Below, in pieces: positions 1 to 5,254 of a DNA stretch of 5,254 nt. How positions within the stretch are numbered: the first letter of the stretch is position 1; the number at the start of each line of letters is the position of its first letter. The notes beneath the pieces are model-generated. The model was not told the origin of the DNA. It searched no databases and worked only from the letters and a program-made list of their open reading frames with translations. Position numbers and translations under genes: made by a program. This DNA comes from an uncultured Altererythrobacter sp. (lineage in GTDB: Bacteria; Pseudomonadota; Alphaproteobacteria; Sphingomonadales; Sphingomonadaceae), in the NCBI GenBank assembly GCA_937950385.1, contig CALFEA010000237.1, positions 1 to 5,254 of the forward strand, read 5' to 3'.

Positions 1-1
1 G

Positions 2-460
2 GGGCCATTGGGTGACAATAATGGTATCGAGGCAATGGCATCGCTTGGTGACATTTGGATTGGATGCGCTGAACGCCAAGCCGCGCGGAACAAGCCCAAT
101 TGCGTGCGAATTGACGCAGGCGCCGTACCTGAACCCTTCGCCGCGATCCCGCCCAAGGCCCTGATTGAGAAAGGGTCTGTGCCCACTGATGCTGATTTTG
201 CAGATGACAGCACTTTGTATATTTTGTTCCGCAGCTATTCTCCTGCTAGCGGAAACACGGCTGCGATAATTGCGATTGATCCCAGCGGTAAGCGCCGCGA
301 AATTGCGACGATCAAACCGCCTCTTTCAGTGGACAACTTCGAAGGCTTAGCCGTCCGCGATGAAGGGCCGGATAGGTTTCTCTACCTTGTGTCGGACGAC
401 AATTTTTCTGGAAGCCAAAGAACCCTACTCATGAAGTTTGAGATTGCAGCTGAACTTTAA
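2..460 (+). CDS. Esterase-like/phytase-like family protein, C-terminal part (5' truncated by the window edge)
   Basis: The reading frame is open from the first bases of the window to a TAA at 458-460, so this is the last 152 residues of a longer gene; the TTG at 8 is not a credible start. It resembles the 'esterase-like activity of phytase' family, secreted or periplasmic beta-propeller proteins of roughly 300-400 residues whose true substrates are mostly undefined. The fragment carries the conserved-looking blocks DNNGIEAMA near its beginning, a strand pair around LYILFRSYSP and AAIIAIDPSG, then DNFEGLAVRDEG, and the closing block YLVSDDNFSGSQRTLLMKFE. These blocks are read directly; the family name is from memory of such C-termini. 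No terminator-like hairpin with a T-tract follows it, so some read-through into the downstream operon cannot be excluded. Enzymatic activity is not established for most relatives, and the N-terminal half cannot be judged here. Confidence 0.8.
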   Translation, partial: GPLGDNNGIEAMASLGDIWIGCAERQAARNKPNCVRIDAGAVPEPFAAIPPKALIEKGSVPTDADFADDSTLYILFRSYSPASGNTAAIIAIDPSGKRREIATIKPPLSVDNFEGLAVRDEGPDRFLYLVSDDNFSGSQRTLLMKFEIAAEL

Positions 461-500
461 GCCATTGGCCCTCATTGTGCGTCGTTTGGGCGCGCATTGA

Positions 501-514
501 ACTGTTTAAACAGT
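501..514. promoter_or_regulatory. Perfect 14-bp palindrome, candidate operator
   Basis: ACTGTTTAAACAGT is exactly self-complementary and lies 86 bases before the OmpA-family start, in the only sizeable gap upstream of the operon. Symmetry stops abruptly on both sides. It has no T-tract, so it is not a convincing terminator for the preceding gene. A dimeric regulator site is the simplest reading, but I do not recognise the motif and cannot place a good promoter relative to it. Confidence 0.35.
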
Positions 515-587
515 CTTGGATTGGGATAAGCACAAGATTTAGCTTTACGTTTTGCCCTTTGAGTGCGATTTCGACGTCCGCGAAATT

Positions 588-593
588 GAGGGG
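588..593 (+). promoter_or_regulatory. Ribosome binding site deciding the OmpA-family start
   Basis: GAGGGG sits six bases before the ATG at 600. This good spacing favours that ATG over the in-frame upstream TTG at 552, which would put a polar, charged stretch in front of the hydrophobic anchor. Confidence 0.7.
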
Positions 594-599
594 AAAAAC

Positions 600-1337
600 A
601 TGACGGGTTTCGGAAAGTTTCTTGTCGGCGGTGCAGTGGCATCCTTGCTCGCTTGGGGCACGCATCACTTCACCGGTGACGATTATATCAATGGTCTTGA
701 GGCAGACGGCAAAGCTGTTTTGGCAGATGGCGGCTTTGACGGCGTATCCATGGAATGGACGCGCGATCCGCTGACACGCGGCGCGACGCTGAGCGGCGTT
801 AGCGATCCGGCGAAACGCGCAGAGATCGAGGCTGCAATGGCGGCTAAAGGCATTCCGCATATCACTTGGGAAGGTGAAGCTGACGCGCCTGCTGATGACG
901 GTTCTGGAGAAGGCGATCAAGCCGCCGCTCCTCTCGACCCAGCCGTAGTAGAATGTCAGTCTGGAATTGATGGGATTATGGAAGGCCAGACCATCAACTT
1001 TAGAACGGGCAGCGCCTATATGGGCGAAGGCTCGCTCGCTCTGATTGGTAAATTGGCAGAGAAAATCTCTGCTTGCGAAGGCATGAGCGTTGCGGTCGGC
1101 GGTCACACGGACGCCACCGGCAGTGCAGAGGTCAATGACCGCTTGAGCCAAGCGCGCGCGGATGCGGTCGCAGCGGCTCTGGCGGAAAAGGGCGTTGATG
1201 CGGCGCGGATCACAGCGAAGGGTTTTGGTTCAAGCCAGCCTAAGGTTGAGGGCGCAGGCGCGAATGAAGCGAACCGCCGGATTGAATTTACACTGAGCAA
1301 TGGCGCGACAAGCGACAGCTCAGAAGAGGAGAAATAA
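600..1337 (+). CDS. OmpA-family peptidoglycan-binding envelope protein with N-terminal membrane anchor
   Basis: This 245-residue protein probably sits in the cell envelope and binds peptidoglycan non-covalently through an OmpA-like C-terminal domain. Residues 4-20 form a short hydrophobic segment (FGKFLVGGAVASLLAWG) without a clear cleavage site or lipobox, so it looks like an uncleaved anchor. Residues about 27-92 (NGLEADGK, VSMEWTRDP, TLSGVSDPAKRAEIEAAM) resemble a BON-like alpha/beta fold, as in the mycobacterial OmpATb/ArfA arrangement; this is inference from pattern. An acidic, Ala/Asp-rich linker follows at about 92-114. The OmpA domain spans about 130-233: the core GGHTDATGSAEVNDRLSQAR holds the diaminopimelate-binding Asp171 and Arg186 expected in the family, and EANRRIEF near 223-230 is the usual closing motif. 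The tail is acidic (SSEEEK). Its stop is one base before the next start, so it heads a translationally linked operon. The OmpA domain is secure; the BON call is tentative. Confidence 0.9.
   Translation: MTGFGKFLVGGAVASLLAWGTHHFTGDDYINGLEADGKAVLADGGFDGVSMEWTRDPLTRGATLSGVSDPAKRAEIEAAMAAKGIPHITWEGEADAPADDGSGEGDQAAAPLDPAVVECQSGIDGIMEGQTINFRTGSAYMGEGSLALIGKLAEKISACEGMSVAVGGHTDATGSAEVNDRLSQARADAVAAALAEKGVDAARITAKGFGSSQPKVEGAGANEANRRIEFTLSNGATSDSSEEEK
1326..1331 (+). promoter_or_regulatory. Ribosome binding site of the micro-protein, inside the end of the OmpA-family gene
   Basis: GAGGAG lies within the last codons (Glu-Glu-Lys) of the upstream gene, seven bases before the ATG at 1339. Its strength and spacing are the main argument that the 30-codon frame is translated, presumably coupled to the upstream gene. 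Confidence 0.65.
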
Positions 1338-1338
1338 G

Positions 1339-1431
1339 ATGCCTTCATTACTCTTTGAAAGCTGGCTTCTCATTATTTGTGTTTACGTGATCGGTATCGG
1401 CCTTGGCTGGCTGATCTGGGGCCGCAATTGA
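1339..1431 (+). CDS. 30-residue single-pass membrane micro-protein
   Basis: This frame begins with ATG one base after the upstream TAA, has a strong ribosome binding site, and ends with TGA at 1429-1431, 20 bases before the next gene. The peptide starts MPSLLFESW and continues as one uninterrupted hydrophobic helix of about 20 residues (LLIICVYVIGIGLGWLIWG), closing with Arg-Asn. It therefore looks like a membrane-spanning peptide with its C-terminal Arg at the cytoplasmic face. The ending GWLIWGR closely matches AWWIWGR at the end of the membrane segment of the next protein, suggesting a common origin or a shared partner in the membrane. A Gly-x-x-x-Gly pattern (residues 19-23, 21-25) would allow helix packing. 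I recognise no named family. The alternative is an untranslated or purely coupling leader; hydrophobic pattern, ribosome binding site and tight packing argue for a real product. Confidence 0.65.
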   Translation: MPSLLFESWLLIICVYVIGIGLGWLIWGRN

Positions 1432-1437
1432 TCGGAT

Positions 1438-1444
1438 AGGGGAG
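1438..1444 (+). promoter_or_regulatory. Ribosome binding site of the helix-hairpin-helix protein
   Basis: AGGGGAG lies seven bases before the ATG at 1452, in the 20-base spacer after the micro-protein. It supports this ATG, which places a hydrophobic anchor right at the N-terminus. Confidence 0.65.
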
Positions 1445-1451
1445 CGAGAAT

Positions 1452-2321
1452 ATGCTACAATTAATTACAGAAAACCCGGTCCGCTTTATTTTGGCGCTGG
1501 TTCTTGGAATTGCCACTGCTTGGTGGATTTGGGGCCGTCTTGGCGAAATCGTATCGGATGCCGCTGATAGCGCAGGCGATATGGCTTCTGGCGGGGCCGG
1601 CGCGGTTGGCGATGCGGCTGGCGGCTCGGTTGATGCTGGAGCCAATCTTGGCAAAGGCGTTGCCGGTGCAGCTGTTGGCGGCGTGACAGCATTGGGCGCA
1701 GGTGCGGCTTCGGCGGCTTCTGCGGCCAAAGACGCAGCTGTTGATACAGCCTCCACTGCGAAAGATGCAGCGGTCAGCACGACGACAACGGTGACAAGTG
1801 CTGCAAGCAGCGCTGCTGGCGCAACTGCCAGTGCGGCGAGCTCTGCGACTAGCACCGTGAAAGAGGCGGTCACACCTAAGCCGAAAGCACCCGCTAAGCC
1901 AAAGGCTGAGCCCAAAGCGAAAGCGCCTGCCAAGGCTAAACCCAAGCCCAAGCCTGCGGCAAAAACTGGCGATGTTCAAAACGTCAAAGGTAAGCCGAAA
2001 ATTGCAAAGGCAGTGGGCAAGGCCGATGATCTCACGCGGATCAAAGGCATTGGGCCAAAGCTCAACGATTTGTGCCATTCATTGGGCGTGAAGCGTTTTG
2101 ACCAGATTTCGACCTGGAAGAAAGCTGATGTGGCTGAGGTTGATGGCTATCTTAAGATCAAGGGCCGGATTGATCGCGACGAATGGGTCAAGCAGGCCAA
2201 GCTTCTCGCCAAGGGTGATGATGCTGGGCATGCCAAGAAATACCCGATGAAGGCAGCGCCAGTCGCGGCAAAGCCTGCGAAAAAGGCACCTGCTAAGAAA
2301 GCACCGGCCAAAAAGAAATAG
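1452..2321 (+). CDS. Membrane-anchored helix-hairpin-helix protein with Ala-rich 11-residue repeats and histone-H1-like basic tail
   Basis: This is a 289-residue protein of unknown cellular role. Residues 10-28 are a membrane segment ending in AWWIWGR. Residues about 33-90 are Gly/Ala/Asp-rich. Residues about 92-140 show an 11-residue period: AKDAAV at 92-97 and 103-108, SAASSA at 116-121 and 127-132, and VKEAV at 136-140, with Lys 93, 104 and 137 in phase. Residues 142-171 are a Lys/Pro/Ala-rich stretch (KPKAPAKPKAEPKAK). Residues about 191-254 form a helix-hairpin-helix domain (DDLTRIKGIGPKLNDL, then LGVKRFDQISTW and KGRIDRDEWVKQAKLLA), a C-terminal module common in alphaproteobacterial proteins of undefined function and related to DNA-binding HhH folds. 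The end is a basic tail of KKAPA units. An N-terminal anchor with a cytoplasmic basic HhH part could hold DNA or RNA at the membrane, but that is inference; HhH folds also bind proteins. It is the last gene of the operon, before a strong terminator. Confidence 0.88.
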   Translation: MLQLITENPVRFILALVLGIATAWWIWGRLGEIVSDAADSAGDMASGGAGAVGDAAGGSVDAGANLGKGVAGAAVGGVTALGAGAASAASAAKDAAVDTASTAKDAAVSTTTTVTSAASSAAGATASAASSATSTVKEAVTPKPKAPAKPKAEPKAKAPAKAKPKPKPAAKTGDVQNVKGKPKIAKAVGKADDLTRIKGIGPKLNDLCHSLGVKRFDQISTWKKADVAEVDGYLKIKGRIDRDEWVKQAKLLAKGDDAGHAKKYPMKAAPVAAKPAKKAPAKKAPAKKK

Positions 2322-2350
2322 GCCATCTGGCTAGGTTTTACGGCTTACAA

Positions 2351-2386
2351 AAAAGGCCCCGTAGCATCACTGCTGCGGGGCCTTTT
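2351..2386. terminator. Strong intrinsic terminator, probably bidirectional
   Basis: AAAAGGCCCCGTAGC pairs with GCTGCGGGGCCTTTT over 15 positions, with one T-G wobble, around a six-base loop (ATCACT). On the + strand the stem runs into TTTTGTTT; on the - strand it runs into TTTTTTG. It lies 29 bases after the + strand stop and 36 bases beyond the end of the convergent - strand gene, so it can end both transcripts. Confidence 0.9.
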
Positions 2387-2422
2387 GTTTGCCCGGATAA
2401 TGGGCCTTTTGAGTAAAAGCGC

Positions 2423-2725
2423 TTAAGCGGTTTTTGTACCCGTCAGTGGCATTGCGCCAAATGCGCCTGCGTTGACATTGCCTGTCAGCGCGTCGCCATC
2501 AATGGTCGCTTCGCAATCGAGCGTCATTGGCATTGGAACAGTCATGTTCATTTTCCATGTCAGCGTGTTGCCGTCGATTTTGCCGTCTTCGACATCCATC
2601 GAGCCAGTTGCGCCAACCATTGAGCCGGTGAAAGTGCCATCGCCAGCATCTTCAACGGTGAAAGTGCCGCTTTGGTCGCCCATCGGGCTTTTGGTTACGC
2701 AGTCATATGATCCGCCTACAGACAT
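2423..2725 (-). CDS. Small protein of unknown function with repeated DG-x-x-(L/F)-T beta units
   Basis: This 100-residue protein has no signal peptide or membrane segment and is expected in the cytoplasm. It starts at an ATG preceded by AGGAG with seven-base spacing (2733-2737). It is rich in Gly, Thr, Met and Asp and predicted to be nearly all beta strand. Three similar turns recur: GDGTFTG (28-34), IDGNTLTW (50-57) and IDGDALTG (75-82), which suggests a small beta barrel or sandwich built from hairpins. Other notable blocks are KSPMGDQSGTF near the start and VPMPMTL and GAFGAMPLTG near the end. Similar short stand-alone proteins and domains occur in alphaproteobacteria next to varied hydrolases, to my recollection without an assigned function. 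Cys9 and Cys71 are the only cysteines. A TAAAAT at 2751-2756 on the minus strand could be a -10 element, so it may have its own promoter, or be read from the acylase gene 92 bases upstream. Confidence 0.8.
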   Translation of the reverse strand: MSVGGSYDCVTKSPMGDQSGTFTVEDAGDGTFTGSMVGATGSMDVEDGKIDGNTLTWKMNMTVPMPMTLDCEATIDGDALTGNVNAGAFGAMPLTGTKTA

Positions 2726-2778
2726 TTGTATTCTCCTAGTTATTGTTCAAATTTTAGACCGCACACTTTTTGTGATTG

Positions 2779-2800
2779 GCCCGTTAAGATTCCCACGGGC
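2779..2800 (-). other. Hairpin between the acylase gene and the small downstream gene
   Basis: GCCCGT and ACGGGC form a perfect six-base stem with a ten-base loop, 18 bases after the acylase stop in the direction of transcription. No T-tract follows on the minus strand, so it is not a standard intrinsic terminator. It may stabilise the acylase mRNA end or only partly separate the two genes. Confidence 0.35.
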
Positions 2801-2817
2801 GTTGGTTTACACTGGTG

Positions 2818-5145
2818 TCAGTAAGACTCAACCACATATCGCCGCTTTGCCGCTTTCAGCACGTCATCGCGCCAGAAATAGGCCGGCTTGAGTTTGTGAT
2901 CCACGAATAATTGTGCCTGATCGGTATAATGCGGGCTATTGGGCCGCGTGACCGCTGCACCAAAGGGCGAGATGCTCTCAGAACGCACGCGCTTGCCCGG
3001 CTCCCATTCGACAAATTGGATATAGCTATCGCCGTGAATGATAGAGATGCGCCCGTCATCCTCGTCACGCCAAGTGGTTGATGCGCGCAAGGTGTCGGAG
3101 CCTCCATCTAGCGGAAGGTCGACAGCATAGGGGCTGTCTTTACCTTGGCGCAGGCGCAGCAGGTCTGACATGGGCGGATCGATCCGGCCAAAGTGCCGCT
3201 TTAGATGTGCCGTATGGTCGCGCAGCTCGGTTTCCACATCAGGCGCTTCGTCTTTATTCTGATACTCCGCAGACATGAAACGGCGGATCATCAGCAGTGC
3301 AAGCGCATCGGCGCGGCCCTTATTGTCAGCGGTGAAATCCCATGTCAGCAGCAGGTCGCGGGCCTCCCCCAAATCGGCATTATCGCCCACATCCAGCGCC
3401 TCCAACGCGTCCCACAAGTCTTTGACATAGCCTTCGCGCTCATATGCAGTGTCATATTTGATCCGCTCCAATGCGGCGCGGTCCAGCACGTCTGCGGCTG
3501 CCAGTAATTTGGCGGAACGACGCGAGCGATTGGTCATTTTCAGTTCTACGCCCAGCTCTGGCGCGAAATCATCGGGGTTCAAATCACTGCCCGGTCCGGC
3601 AGCAGAATAGGGTGTGTTATTGGCATTATAGACCCAGCCCGATGCCGGGTTCACCAGCTTGGGAATGGCGGCATATTCGACTGGGCCGTTCCAGATCAGA
3701 TCGCTGCGATTGCCGGGCAGAATACCGCGCCAATTGTGACCCTTGGGCCGGTTGGGGATGGCGGCATTATAGACATAAGCGATATTGCCCGCCTCATCCG
3801 CATAGACGAAATTGGTGGAGGGGATGGCCATGCGGCCAACTTGCTTCTGCCACTCAGCCAGCGTCTTTGTTTTGTTGAGGCGGTAATAAGTGTCGAGCTG
3901 GTCGACCCTATCAATCCCAGCATAGCGGATAGCGAAATAGCCCTTGTCGTTCTTGATCACGGGGCCATGCTTGCTCCGGTAGACGGTTTGCGGAACGGGC
4001 AAAGTAACGGGGCCCTTTTTCACGCCGAGGATTACTGATTTTTTCCCTAGCTCCAGCCATTCTCCGTCGAGCTTATAGCGCTCGCCAGCTTCATCCATTT
4101 CAAGCTTATAGATGTCGATTAGATCAGGCCGGTTGACGGTATTGGTCCAACCCAAGTGGCGATTGTGGCCGATAAAGGGGAAGGGGGAGCCGGGGAAATT
4201 TGCACCGGTGAAATGCCAGCCTTCCTCGCTTTCAACCGATAGTTCATACCAAGCCACACCGCCGCGCCATGGCTGGTGTGCATTGGAGATTAAGCGCGTA
4301 ACACCGTCGCCGGATTTGTCTGGCGCCACGGCCCAAGCGTTGGAGCCGGACATCGCGCCAGTCTCGCCCCAAGGCAGCGGAAAAGCGCGTGAATTGCGGG
4401 CCGTCTCGGCTTTGGCCTCGTCATCTATGCTTTTGGCCTCTTTGTCTCCATCCTCTTTTCCTTGCCCATTGTCTCTTGGAAATCCGGGAATGTCGGGGCC
4501 ATATTCGCGCCGCAGATCATCCCCTTGGGTCAGAGGTTTGATGACATTGCCAAGCCCGTAGAAAAACGGTTGGCGCAGGGTAAAGCCAGCTGCGACATCC
4601 TCGCCGGTTACAGGGAAAAGCCCAGCCAGTTTCAGCTCTTCTGGATGCTCGCGCGCATATTGATTGAGGCCGGTGGCATAGGCTTCAAACAAGGCCCGTG
4701 TATCGGCGGGAAGCTTTGAATAGTGCCGCTGGGCCGTCCCGCGCGCATCGAGCAAATGATAGGCGTAATCCACCGCTGCGCCGTCTTCGCCAGCAATCGC
4801 GCCATAGCGCCCCTTGGCCATGGCGACCGTGTCTTGCAGGGTGAAGAAATCATCTTCGGATTGCGCGATAGCAACGCCGAAAGACACATCCGCATCGCGC
4901 TTGCCATAGATATGCGGTACGCCAAATTCATCGCGGATAATCTCAGCGGAATATTTGCCGTCACCCACTGGCCCGCGCGCCTTATCCGCAAAGAATGGCT
5001 CCCATGTTGCCAAAGCAATAAAGGTAACAATCAGCAGCGCCAATACGCCCCAGCCAATGCGCGCCAGCCTGTTGGAATGACCTGTGTGCACCGCACTGTC
5101 TTCACCCGCGCCAATTTGCGTTTTGTCGTCCAAGTCCCGTCCCAC
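2818..5145 (-). CDS. Penicillin acylase / N-acyl-homoserine lactone acylase family Ntn-hydrolase
   Basis: This 775-residue enzyme is expected to hydrolyse an amide bond and release an acyl chain; relatives act on N-acyl-homoserine lactones, beta-lactams or cyclic lipopeptides. Residues about 30-48 are a membrane segment (signal anchor or signal peptide), placing the enzyme in the periplasm. The alpha-chain region starts with RDEFGVPHIYG (71-81) and GVAIAQSEDDFFTLQ (90-104). Family members self-cleave in front of a Ser that becomes the nucleophile: here Gly267-Ser268 in SGSNAWAV. Counting Ser268 as beta-1, His290 is beta-23 and Val337 is beta-70, the positions known for PvdQ; Asn509 in NANNTP is the likely oxyanion Asn. 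A charged linker (about 224-252) before the cut site is probably the removed spacer. Length fits the family. The GTG start at 5143-5145 is uncertain, because AAGGG directly abuts it; TTG at codon 5 or GTG at codon 19 are alternatives. The substrate cannot be read from sequence. Confidence 0.93.
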   Translation of the reverse strand: MGRDLDDKTQIGAGEDSAVHTGHSNRLARIGWGVLALLIVTFIALATWEPFFADKARGPVGDGKYSAEIIRDEFGVPHIYGKRDADVSFGVAIAQSEDDFFTLQDTVAMAKGRYGAIAGEDGAAVDYAYHLLDARGTAQRHYSKLPADTRALFEAYATGLNQYAREHPEELKLAGLFPVTGEDVAAGFTLRQPFFYGLGNVIKPLTQGDDLRREYGPDIPGFPRDNGQGKEDGDKEAKSIDDEAKAETARNSRAFPLPWGETGAMSGSNAWAVAPDKSGDGVTRLISNAHQPWRGGVAWYELSVESEEGWHFTGANFPGSPFPFIGHNRHLGWTNTVNRPDLIDIYKLEMDEAGERYKLDGEWLELGKKSVILGVKKGPVTLPVPQTVYRSKHGPVIKNDKGYFAIRYAGIDRVDQLDTYYRLNKTKTLAEWQKQVGRMAIPSTNFVYADEAGNIAYVYNAAIPNRPKGHNWRGILPGNRSDLIWNGPVEYAAIPKLVNPASGWVYNANNTPYSAAGPGSDLNPDDFAPELGVELKMTNRSRRSAKLLAAADVLDRAALERIKYDTAYEREGYVKDLWDALEALDVGDNADLGEARDLLLTWDFTADNKGRADALALLMIRRFMSAEYQNKDEAPDVETELRDHTAHLKRHFGRIDPPMSDLLRLRQGKDSPYAVDLPLDGGSDTLRASTTWRDEDDGRISIIHGDSYIQFVEWEPGKRVRSESISPFGAAVTRPNSPHYTDQAQLFVDHKLKPAYFWRDDVLKAAKRRYVVESY

Positions 5146-5165
5146 CCCTTAATATGCTTTTGCGT

Positions 5166-5195
5166 ATGTCTGCTTTGGCGGGCGGCTGCCGTCAA
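5166..5195 (-). promoter_or_regulatory. Weak candidate promoter for the acylase gene
   Basis: On the minus strand, TTGACG (5190-5195) is followed after 18 bases by AGACAT (5166-5171), leaving a leader of about 15-20 bases that contains AAGGGG. The -35 match is good and the -10 match poor. The rest of 5146-5254 holds no frame I can call a gene. Confidence 0.2.
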
Positions 5196-5254
5196 CCATT
5201 GGGCAGCGGATGGCAAAGCAAACAGGGCTTGCGAAACGCGCAAGGCGACCTACC

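Noticed and set aside
516..549. Promoter-like pairs such as TTGGGA with TTTACG upstream of the OmpA-family gene
   Set aside because: The -10 matches are weak and several equally poor combinations exist, so none was reported as a promoter.
552..599. N-terminal extension of the OmpA-family protein from a TTG at 552
   Set aside because: The added residues are charged and precede the anchor, and the ATG at 600 has a well-spaced GAGGGG.
429..1151. 240-codon minus-strand frame opposite the OmpA-family gene
   Set aside because: It lies antisense to a gene with clear family motifs, shows no recognisable domain, and its composition is what the complementary strand of that gene gives.
1373..2078. Long Ala- or Arg/Cys-rich minus-strand frames (192 and 205 codons) opposite the HhH gene
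   Set aside because: They are mirror products of the Ala- and Lys/Pro-rich codons of the sense gene, which has a ribosome binding site, an anchor and a recognisable HhH domain.
2806..2822. ACAC/GTGT small inverted repeat at the end of the acylase gene
   Set aside because: The stem is only four bases with a two-base centre, too short for a stable hairpin or a convincing site.
5210..5254. Possible divergent + strand gene start (ATG at 5210, MAKQTGLAKRARRPT, open to the edge)
   Set aside because: Only 15 codons are visible, the upstream GGGCAGCGG is a poor ribosome binding site, and no family can be recognised. It remains possible but unsupported.
5149..5254. Possible C-terminal end of another minus-strand gene, with TAA at 5149-5151 just ahead of the acylase start
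   Set aside because: About 34 residues are visible with no recognisable motif, and another minus frame is open there too. Too little sequence to call a gene.

Overview
The window looks like chromosomal DNA from an alphaproteobacterium, probably of the Sphingomonadales/Erythrobacteraceae type. This is inferred from moderate G+C, from the style of the proteins (a phytase-like esterase ending in a YLVSDDNFS-type motif, a membrane-anchored helix-hairpin-helix protein, an Ntn-hydrolase acylase) and from the codon pattern. No rRNA or other phylogenetic marker is present, so the assignment is tentative. I see no tRNA, CRISPR array, insertion sequence or prophage gene.

Left half, + strand. The window opens inside the C-terminal half of an esterase-like/phytase-like beta-propeller protein (ends 460). 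A 139-base gap carries a perfect 14-bp palindrome. Then come three tightly packed genes that read as one operon: an OmpA-family, peptidoglycan-binding envelope protein (600-1337); a previously uncalled 30-residue membrane micro-protein starting one base after the OmpA stop (1339-1431); and a 289-residue membrane-anchored protein with an Ala-rich 11-residue periodic segment, a Lys/Pro/Ala-rich stretch, a helix-hairpin-helix domain and a histone-H1-like basic tail (1452-2321). The micro-protein and the next protein end their membrane segments with nearly the same motif (GWLIWGR / AWWIWGR). A strong terminator hairpin at 2351-2386 closes the operon and can also serve the convergent genes.

Right half, - strand. 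A 100-residue protein of unknown function with repeated DG-x-x-(L/F)-T units (2423-2725) lies downstream of a 775-residue penicillin-acylase/AHL-acylase family enzyme (2818-5145). The acylase keeps the Ser/His/Val spacing of the AHL acylase PvdQ. The last about 110 bases are probably its upstream region; no gene can be called there.

How the parts may work together (inference): the three-gene + strand operon is an envelope module, with one member that can hold peptidoglycan and one whose cytoplasmic part looks able to bind nucleic acid, both membrane-anchored and separated by a micro-protein sharing the anchor motif. The acylase would act on the periplasmic side on amides such as N-acyl-homoserine lactones or other acylated compounds. 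Nothing in the sequence ties it directly to the + strand operon.
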